Source: Flavobacterium tyrosinilyticum | GTDB lineage: Bacteria > Bacteroidota > Bacteroidia > Flavobacteriales > Flavobacteriaceae | Length of the DNA: 64,000 nt | Direction of reading: 5' to 3' | Assembly (NCBI RefSeq): GCF_023656565.1 | Contig: NZ_JAMOKG010000004.1 | Span: 186,001-250,000, forward strand | Shown: positions 58,294-64,000 of the stretch, one piece after another | Layout: every line of letters begins with the position of its first letter | How positions within the stretch are numbered: the stretch's first letter is position 1 | The notes under the pieces: generated by a model | Told to the model about the DNA's origin: nothing | Database searches by the model: none | Seen by the model: the letters and a program-made list of their open reading frames with translations, nothing else | Translations under genes and position numbers: made by a program

Positions 58294-58674
58294 ATAGTAA
58301 CAATTGGTATTGTAAAGCTTCGGAGAAGCGAAATATTTATAACAAGAATATTTCTGCCATACAAAGCTCCAGAGGAGCGACATATATTTTTATAACCTAA
58401 ATATATGTCGCTCCTCTGGAGCTTTTTTTATTTGTTTATATAAAATTCTATAAATATTTCACCCCGCTGGGGTTTATCGATAGAATAATATTAGAAATAT
58501 CCTATTAACTAACGAAGGCTGACTTCAAAAAGGCAACTTTTTTTATTTTACAAACCCTTGTAAATACTGGGTTTTTCTTTTAATTGAAAAAATATTTTAT
58601 TTTTTTTCTCTTTTTTGTCCAATCCTGAAAGTTCGATTGTTATTAGGGTATAAACAATTAAAAAATTATACATT
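58294..58674. repeat. Repeat-rich intergenic region with a 27-bp perfect inverted repeat
   Basis: Copies of an AAAGCTCC(A/G)GAGGAGCGA...ATATTTATA unit occur at 58314-58341 (degenerate) and 58363-58389. The exact reverse complement of the second is at 58399-58425, making a 27-bp perfect hairpin. A related TATAAATATTTCACCCCGC tract is at 58450-58475. More copies occur at 60863-60979. No gene is visible. Confidence 0.8.
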
Positions 58675-59127
58675 ATGGAAACTAGACTTAATTTATTCGA
58701 ACAAGGACAAAAAGCAGTTAGTACATTATTTGGAATCAGCGGTTATTTGAAAAAAGCAACAATCGAATCATCTCTTATGGAATTAATCAATTTCAGAATC
58801 TCTCAAATCAACAACTGCGGTTATTGTTTAGATATGCATTCAAAAGAAGCTTTAGCCGCTGGAGAAACAACACAGCGTTTATTTGGATTAAGCGTTTGGA
58901 GAGAAGCTCCTTATTATACAAAAAGAGAAAGAGTTGCTTTGGCTCTGGCAGAAGCTGTAAATGCCTGCGATGTTCCAGACGAAATCTACGAAATTGCAAA
59001 AGCTGAATTTACAGAACAAGAATTAATCGATCTTACGCTTGCCGTTGCTGCAATTAACGCTTGGAATCGCCTAAACATTACTTTTGCCAACACGCCAGGA
59101 ACTTACAGAGTGGGACAATTCGGGTAA
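58675..59127 (+). CDS. Carboxymuconolactone decarboxylase family protein (AhpD-like)
   Basis: A 150-residue all-helical protein. The redox motif is NNCGYCLDMHSKEAL with Cys 48, Cys 51 and His 55, as in AhpD-type alkylhydroperoxidase proteins. The C-terminal AINAWNRLNITFANTPGTYRVG is also typical. Such proteins reduce peroxides or act as disulfide reductases. It lies before a YciI/DGPF gene and a sigma factor gene, on the same strand, with an 81-bp gap. It is a plausible target or partner of that sigma factor. Confidence 0.92.
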   Translation: METRLNLFEQGQKAVSTLFGISGYLKKATIESSLMELINFRISQINNCGYCLDMHSKEALAAGETTQRLFGLSVWREAPYYTKRERVALALAEAVNACDVPDEIYEIAKAEFTEQELIDLTLAVAAINAWNRLNITFANTPGTYRVGQFG

Positions 59128-59208
59128 ATCCTAATTGATTTTATTCTCTAAAAACAATTAACTTTATAAAACTTAAAAGCAGATTATTCAATTATAAAAC
59201 ATAAAAAA

Positions 59209-59547
59209 ATGAATGAGTTTTTATTGATTTTCAGAAGAGATTTTAAAACAAAAGAAACCCAGCCGTCTCCAGAAGAATTGCAACAGCATTTACAGCAATG
59301 GCAAAACTGGTTTGGAAGTTTGGCCGCGCAAGATAAACTAGCAAGACCTTTACAACGCTGGGACGGACAAGGAAAACTTGTAAAATCGAATAAAGGGATT
59401 ACCGACGGACCTTTTGTTGAAATTAAAGAATCTATTGGCGGTTTAATCATTATTAAAGCCAAAGATTACGATGAAGCTGCCGAAATCGCACAAGGATGTC
59501 CAGTTTTAAATTTTGGCGGAAATGTCGAAATTAGAATGGCGGTTTAG
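59209..59547 (+). CDS. YciI family protein with DGPF motif
   Basis: A 112-residue protein of the YCII/DGPF type. It has MNEFLLIFRRDF, then the signature TDGPFVEIKESIGGLIIIKAKDYDEAAEIAQGCPVL. DGPF proteins occur widely beside ECF sigma factors of the ECF42 group, and such a gene lies 63 bp downstream. Their biochemical role is unknown; a dimeric ferredoxin-like fold is expected. The start follows an AT-rich leader without a Shine-Dalgarno sequence. Confidence 0.92.
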   Translation: MNEFLLIFRRDFKTKETQPSPEELQQHLQQWQNWFGSLAAQDKLARPLQRWDGQGKLVKSNKGITDGPFVEIKESIGGLIIIKAKDYDEAAEIAQGCPVLNFGGNVEIRMAV

Positions 59548-59610
59548 ATTTTTGAACTAACTTATATAAAAATGCCTTTGTATCTTTACTTAGGCATTTT
59601 TCCTTAAAAT

Positions 59611-60855
59611 ATGGAGCACAAAGAACTTATTCCCAATTTATTCAGAACCGAATATCAAAAAATAGTTTCAGTTCTCTGCAGCTTATTTGGAATTCAGCAT
59701 ATCGAAATTGCAGAAGATATTGTAAGCGATACCTTTTTGACCGCTTCAGAAACTTGGGCCATTAAAGGAATACCAGAAAATCCGAGCGCGTGGCTGTATA
59801 CCGTTGCCAAAAACAAAACAAAAAACTACCTGAAAAGAAACAATGTTTTTGAAACCAAAATAGTTACCGAAATAAAACACAATACTCCATTAAACAATCC
59901 TGAAATCGACCTTGATTTATCTGATCAAAATATTGCTGATAGTCAACTCGCAATGATATTTACGGTTTGCAATCCCTGCAATTCTGAAGAAGCTCAAATT
60001 GCTCTTGCTTTAAATCTATTATGTGGTTTTGGAATTAATGAAATCTCTGATGCATTTTTATCTAATAAAGAAGTTATTTACAAAAGGATAAATCGCGCCA
60101 AAGAAAAACTGAAGGAAGAAAATATAAAAATTCAGCATCCGAATAACGCTGAAATAAAAGACAGAATACAAACTGTTCTCAAAACTATTTACCTGCTTTA
60201 TTCCGAAGGGTACTACTCTATTTCGCAAAATACTACTTTACGAAAAGACCTTTGCACCGAAGCCATGCGTCTGACTTATTTATTGATTCAGAACGAAAGC
60301 ACAAATCTCCCGCAAACCAATGCTTTAATGGCTTTGATGTGTTTTCATTCGTCAAGATTTGATGCCCGAACGGGTTTAAACGGTGAAATTATTTTATACG
60401 AAGATCAGGATCAATCGCTTTGGAATCAGGAATTAATAGACAAGGGAACTTATTTTCTAAGCCAATCCTCAACCGGAAATACACTTTCAAAATACCACTT
60501 AGAAGCTGGAATTGCGTATTGGCATACTATTAAAAAAGAAACAACTGAGAAATGGGAAAACATTCTGGAGCTCTACAACAATCTCATCATTTTAGAATAT
60601 TCGCCAATTGTGGCTTTAAACAGAACCTACGCCTTATCTAAAGTAAAAGGAAAAACAGAAGCAATTAAAGAAGCCGAAAAACTGAATTTAACCGATAATC
60701 ATTTTTATTATTCTTTACTTGGAAATCTTTATTCTGAAGTTGATGTAAAAAAGGCATTAGAACATTTTGAGAAAGCAAGAGATTTAGCCAAAACCATTGC
60801 AGACAAAAACATTATCAGCAAAAACATCGAACAGTTGAAGTGGAAAACAATTTAG
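59611..60855 (+). CDS. ECF sigma factor with C-terminal TPR-like extension (ECF42-like)
   Basis: A 414-residue sigma factor, much longer than usual ECF proteins. Region 2 covers LFRTEYQKIVSVLCSLFGIQHIEIAEDIVSDTFLTASETW and NPSAWLYTVAKNKTKNYLKRN. Region 4 follows at about 125-175 (GFGINEISDAFLSNKEVIYKRINRAKEKL). The DUF6596-type segment YLLYSEGYYSISQNTTLRKDLCTEAMRL and helical repeats (ALNRTYALSKVKGKTEAIKEAEKL, GNLYSEVDVKKALEHFEKA) make up the C-terminal half. This matches the ECF42 group, which has no anti-sigma and sits beside DGPF genes, as here. The signal is unknown. Confidence 0.93.
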   Translation: MEHKELIPNLFRTEYQKIVSVLCSLFGIQHIEIAEDIVSDTFLTASETWAIKGIPENPSAWLYTVAKNKTKNYLKRNNVFETKIVTEIKHNTPLNNPEIDLDLSDQNIADSQLAMIFTVCNPCNSEEAQIALALNLLCGFGINEISDAFLSNKEVIYKRINRAKEKLKEENIKIQHPNNAEIKDRIQTVLKTIYLLYSEGYYSISQNTTLRKDLCTEAMRLTYLLIQNESTNLPQTNALMALMCFHSSRFDARTGLNGEIILYEDQDQSLWNQELIDKGTYFLSQSSTGNTLSKYHLEAGIAYWHTIKKETTEKWENILELYNNLIILEYSPIVALNRTYALSKVKGKTEAIKEAEKLNLTDNHFYYSLLGNLYSEVDVKKALEHFEKARDLAKTIADKNIISKNIEQLKWKTI

Positions 60856-60862
60856 CTTTTTT

Positions 60863-60979
60863 AAGCTCCAGAGGAACAAAATATTTATAGAAAAGAATAA
60901 GCTCTGGAAGAGCGAAATATTTATAGCAAAAATATAAATGTCTACAGCATAAAGCTCCGGAGGAGCGACATATTTATAT
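60863..60979. repeat. Three copies of the AAGCTCC(A/G)GAGGAGCGA repeat
   Basis: Copies at 60863-60890, about 60898-60926 and 60951-60979, all plus orientation, each with an ATATTTATA tail and point differences. The family also appears at 58314-58425 on the other side of the CMD/YciI/sigma cluster. Confidence 0.75.
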
Positions 60980-61012
60980 AAAAAAAATGAATTTTATAAC
61001 ATTTCATCCAAC

Positions 61013-61043
61013 AAAAAAGCTGTCCTTTTGAGACAGCTTTTTT
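61013..61043 (-). terminator. Terminator of the META-domain gene
   Basis: AAGCTGTC and GACAGCTT with a 7-base loop; T residues follow on the minus strand. Confidence 0.85.
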
Positions 61044-61062
61044 GTTATTCTGATTTTGAATA

Positions 61063-61500
61063 CTATTGCTTTGCTACTTTTTTAAATCTCATCATTGGCA
61101 CATCGCCCTGAATTAAATTTAATTTGCCATCTTTATCAATAGAATAACTTGTAATTAGCCTGATTTGTTTTAAAAACTGCTGTTCTCCCCCACCTTCACA
61201 AAACATCATTGTAGTTGGTCCCTCTTCTCCAAAAGTTAAGGACTTTCCTTTTAAGATATAAGATGCACTATAACCATTACATCCGTTATTCCCATATACC
61301 TTTGTTTCTTTTTGATCAAAAGTAAGCTGTGGTTTTTTATTTGGATATAATCCTTCAAAAGCAATTCTTGGTCCAGAGATATATTCTAATTCCCAAGTTG
61401 TACCAAATAAGTCGTCGGCACTTTTATCTGTTTTTGACGTCTTGCATGAAGCAAATAATAGCGTTAAAACTGAAAGGATGGCAAATGTGTATTTTTTCAT
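61063..61500 (-). CDS. META domain lipoprotein (HslJ-like)
   Basis: A 145-residue lipoprotein with lipobox FASC. The META domain is GTTWELEYISGPRIAFEGLYPNKKPQLTFDQKETKVYGNNGCNGYSASYILKGKSLTFG, followed by MMFCEGGGEQQFLKQI and PMMRFKKV. META proteins include HslJ, linked to novobiocin tolerance and heat shock in E. coli, but the molecular role is unknown. It is a single gene with its own terminator. Confidence 0.92.
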   Translation of the reverse strand: MKKYTFAILSVLTLLFASCKTSKTDKSADDLFGTTWELEYISGPRIAFEGLYPNKKPQLTFDQKETKVYGNNGCNGYSASYILKGKSLTFGEEGPTTMMFCEGGGEQQFLKQIRLITSYSIDKDGKLNLIQGDVPMMRFKKVAKQ

Positions 61501-61760
61501 AAAAATGTTTTTAAAGATTTATAATTTGTTTTTGTTTTTGAACTAAAATAATTCTATAAAATCCTATTCTCAATATTCATGCCCAGTTACAGCTTTTCTT
61601 AAGTTTAAATTTTATCCGAAGCCGTTATTTTCTGTCTCTAAGTTACTACAAATTATTTAAAGTTTTATAGCCCAGATGTTTAAAATAAAACAAGTGACAC
61701 TATTTTTTTTGTAATTTGCATCAATCAAAAAGACCAAAATCATCAATAAAAAACCAAAAA

Positions 61761-63173
61761 ATGAAACAATTCCTATTTTTGTTTGTATTTGCATTGACCA
61801 CTTCGCTTGTTCAATCGCAAGAAAACCTTCCAACAGATTATCTCACAAAAGAATTTCATCAAGGACGACGCGAAGCTTTTAGAGCTTTAATGCCTGCCAA
61901 TTCTGTAGCAGTTGTTTTTTCTTATCCCGAAAGAGTTTTTTCTAGAGATATCGATTATAATTACCACGCAAATCCGGACATGTATTATTTATCAGGATAC
62001 AAAGAACCAGATGCTATTTTATTAATTTTTAAAGAAGCACAAGGCACCGAAAAGTACAATGAAGTTCTTTTTGTTAGAGAAAAAAATGCAAATCGCGAAA
62101 TGTGGACAGGAAGACGTTTAGGAATTGAAGGCGCAAAATCAAAGCTTGGCTTTACCACTGTTTATAACGGAAAAGATTTTAACGCGTTTGCCATTGATTT
62201 CTCAAAATTCGATAAAGTTATCTATGATGAATTCCCGACAGATGCAAAAGAAAGCGACCATCCTGACAATTTATACGTATTGCTGAAATCCTTTAAATCT
62301 AAAGCAGGAATTACAAAAGCAAATGAAGATTCTACAAATTTATTCTCTAAAATTACCAGTTCTCTTCGCGAAATAAAAACGCCTGAAGAACTTGTCTTGA
62401 TGCGCAAAACGGTAAAACTTTCATGCATTGCACATAACGAAGTTATGAAAGCCGTGGGGCCAGATATGAGCGAAAATGAAGTTGACGGAATTCATGCTTA
62501 CATTCATAAACATTATGGCGCAGAGGCAGAAGGTTATGGTCCAATTGTGGGAGCTGGAGCAAACGGATGCATCTTGCATTATTGGGAAAACAACGCCACA
62601 AAAATTGACAATCAATTATTACTAATGGATGTTGGTTCTGAGTATCACGGTTATTCTGCAGACGTTACTAGAACAATTCCGGCAAACGGAAAATTTACTG
62701 AAGAACAAAAAGCGATTTATCAAATCGTATATGATGCTCAAGAAGCTGTTTTTAAAATCTGCAAAGAAGAAACTCCGCTAGTGGCTTTAAACGAAACCGC
62801 AAAAGACGTCATAGCCAAAGGTTTGATTAAATTAGGAATTATCACAGATCCAAAAGATGTAAGATTATATTATCCTCATAGCTGTTCGCACTTTCTGGGT
62901 TTAGATGTTCATGACAAAGGAACTTACAACGGACCGCAGACTCTTATAAAAGAAAACATGATTCTTACTGTTGAACCAGGAATTTATATTCCAGCAAACA
63001 GTAAATGCGATAAAAAATGGTGGAATATTGGCGTTCGTATCGAAGATGATATTTTAATGCTTAAAGATTCGTATGAAAACCTGTCTGCAGATTCTCCTAG
63101 AAAATGGCAAGATATAGAAGCTTTAGCCAAACAAAAAAGCACTTTTAATGATATGAAATTACCTAAAATCTAA
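61761..63173 (+). CDS. Aminopeptidase P family metallopeptidase (M24), secreted
   Basis: A 470-residue enzyme from ATG 61761 with a signal peptide (MKQFLFLFVFALTTSLVQSQ). The N-terminal domain (about 25-190) is the creatinase/prolidase type (RREAFRALMPANSVAVVFSYPERVFSRDIDYNYHANPDMYYLSG). The M24 metal ligands are in LLLMDVGSEYHGYSADVTRT (two Asp), SHFLGLDVHD (His), VEPGIYI (Glu) and GVRIEDDILM (Glu). It should remove the N-terminal residue before proline in exported peptides. An in-frame TTG 45 bp earlier is not needed. A terminator follows after a palindromic repeat. Confidence 0.94.
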   Translation: MKQFLFLFVFALTTSLVQSQENLPTDYLTKEFHQGRREAFRALMPANSVAVVFSYPERVFSRDIDYNYHANPDMYYLSGYKEPDAILLIFKEAQGTEKYNEVLFVREKNANREMWTGRRLGIEGAKSKLGFTTVYNGKDFNAFAIDFSKFDKVIYDEFPTDAKESDHPDNLYVLLKSFKSKAGITKANEDSTNLFSKITSSLREIKTPEELVLMRKTVKLSCIAHNEVMKAVGPDMSENEVDGIHAYIHKHYGAEAEGYGPIVGAGANGCILHYWENNATKIDNQLLLMDVGSEYHGYSADVTRTIPANGKFTEEQKAIYQIVYDAQEAVFKICKEETPLVALNETAKDVIAKGLIKLGIITDPKDVRLYYPHSCSHFLGLDVHDKGTYNGPQTLIKENMILTVEPGIYIPANSKCDKKWWNIGVRIEDDILMLKDSYENLSADSPRKWQDIEALAKQKSTFNDMKLPKI

Positions 63174-63187
63174 TTCGTTTCATTTTA

Positions 63188-63265
63188 GCCACAGATTAAA
63201 AGGACTATTAAGATTTTTAAATTAAAACTGAAAAAAATCTGTGTAAATCTTTTTAATCTGTGGCA
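63188..63265. repeat. Inverted repeat of the GCCACAGATTAAAAGGA family
   Basis: GCCACAGATTAAAAGGA (63188-63204) is mirrored by TTTTTAATCTGTGGC (63251-63265). A related copy AATCCTTTTAATCTGTGGC lies at about 24082-24101. Confidence 0.7.
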
Positions 63266-63281
63266 AATAAAAAATAAACCA

Positions 63282-63308
63282 AAGCCTCAATTATTTTGAG
63301 GCTTTTTC
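63282..63308 (+). terminator. Terminator of the aminopeptidase gene
   Basis: AAAGCCTCAA, 5-base loop, TTGAGGCTTT, then T-rich sequence. Confidence 0.88.
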
Positions 63309-63350
63309 TTTTGATTTTTCCCGAACTTTACATTTTTAAATTACTCAAAA

Positions 63351-64000
63351 ATGAAAGCACTAACATTTTCTTCATTCGGAGATTCAGATGTTTTAGAATA
63401 TATAGAAATCCCTAATCCGCAATTAAAAAAAGATGAAATCTTAGTCGAGATGAAAGCCATCGGACTAAATTTTGCCGATGTTTACCGCCGAAAAGGGAAT
63501 TATCATTTAAAAGGAAATCCGCCTTTTATTGCAGGTTATGAGGGCGCAGGAATTGTGGTTGATGCCAACAATCATCCAGAATATAAAGTTGGTGATCGTG
63601 TGGCTTTTGCTGACGCTCCATTTGCCAATGCAGAATTGGTTGCTTTAAACGTAGATCACATTATTCCATTATCTGAGAATATTTCTTTTGAAACTGCCGC
63701 TTCTGTTTTGCTTCAAGGCTTAACCGCTCATTATCTTGCCACAGACAGCCATAAAACTGCCAAAGGAGAAACCGTTCTAATACATGCGGTTGCTGGCGGA
63801 GTTGGGCAGCTATTAACTCAAATCAGTAAACTTTTGGGTGCAACTGTTATTGGTTTAACCTCATCGGCTGAAAAAGCAAAGATCGGATTTGAACAAGGCG
63901 CAGATCACGTTTTTCTTTACAATGAAGATTGGAAATTACAAGTTTTTAAAGTTGTTCCAAAAGGTGTCGATGCCGTTTATGACAGTATTGGAAGTACTTT
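63351..64000 (+). CDS. Quinone oxidoreductase / zinc-type alcohol dehydrogenase-like protein, N-terminal part (runs off the window)
   Basis: The frame is open from ATG 63351 to the window end (216 complete codons). It begins MKALTFSSFGDSDVLEYIEIPNP and has the GroES-like segment VEMKAIGLNFADVYRRKGNY and GYEGAGIVV. The nucleotide-binding motif is HAVAGGVGQLLTQISKLLGA. The NFADVYxRxG pattern and the lack of zinc-ligand Cys are typical of the quinone oxidoreductase (QOR, Zta1-like) subfamily, which reduces quinones or enones with NADPH. The C-terminal third is outside the window. Confidence 0.92.
   Translation, partial: MKALTFSSFGDSDVLEYIEIPNPQLKKDEILVEMKAIGLNFADVYRRKGNYHLKGNPPFIAGYEGAGIVVDANNHPEYKVGDRVAFADAPFANAELVALNVDHIIPLSENISFETAASVLLQGLTAHYLATDSHKTAKGETVLIHAVAGGVGQLLTQISKLLGATVIGLTSSAEKAKIGFEQGADHVFLYNEDWKLQVFKVVPKGVDAVYDSIGST

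Overview
The window looks like an ordinary chromosomal stretch from a Flavobacterium (Bacteroidetes). The evidence is low GC, near absence of Shine-Dalgarno sequences, many TAnnTTTG -7 promoter boxes of the Bacteroidetes type, a SusC/SusD pair, several TonB-dependent receptors with N-terminal carboxypeptidase-like domains, many SPII lipoproteins, and intergenic palindromic repeats of the kind common in flavobacterial genomes. No prophage, complete insertion sequence, CRISPR array or rRNA operon is visible. Both ends cut a gene: an ECF sigma factor at the left and a quinone oxidoreductase at the right.

Left part (1-17.3 kb): sigma factor end, TonB energy transducer, a DUF4184 membrane gene with a likely one-base frameshift near its start, a bacterial PH-domain protein, two tandem paralogous secreted M48 metalloproteases, lipA, a GAPDH, a TPR hybrid histidine kinase, then lpxK translationally coupled to an upstream KilA-N gene, a Nif3-like protein, a coiled-coil 'zinc-ribbon' family protein that has no cysteines, an alpha/beta hydrolase, an ArsR-type regulator divergent from a cytochrome P450 plus ABM monooxygenase pair, and rluF.

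Middle (17.3-41.4 kb, mostly minus strand): two membrane proteins around a small winged-helix regulator, with the same 17-bp palindrome in front of both transcription units; corA, folD and ffh; a three-gene acyl-transfer operon (SGNH protein, SGNH protein with an inserted LysM, MBOAT acyltransferase) that probably O-acetylates a cell-envelope glycan; a TonB receptor plus HmuY lipoprotein operon divergent from a DUF6607 gene, which looks like a heme uptake locus; an unknown secreted protein; an orphan SusCD pair; and argS.

Right part (41.4-64 kb): a large TonB-type outer-membrane beta-barrel protein, cutC, a small GIY-YIG nuclease gene enclosed by palindromic repeat clusters whose arms covary, fabH, an orphan ABC ATPase, a lipocalin-like and an OmpA lipoprotein, htpG, two lipoproteins, two identical tRNA-Thr(TGT) genes, a minus-strand run of manA, a peroxiredoxin, a QueD/PTPS homologue and idi, a secreted msrB-msrA pair, a carboxymuconolactone decarboxylase/YciI (DGPF)/ECF42-like sigma cluster bounded by a second family of palindromic repeats, a META-domain lipoprotein and a secreted aminopeptidase P.

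The features most worth following up are the GIY-YIG gene with its flanking covarying palindromes, the repeated operator around the winged-helix gene, the LysM-in-SGNH plus MBOAT operon, the KilA-N/lpxK coupling with a 32-bp perfect palindrome inside the KilA-N gene, and a long structured element at 19939-20053.
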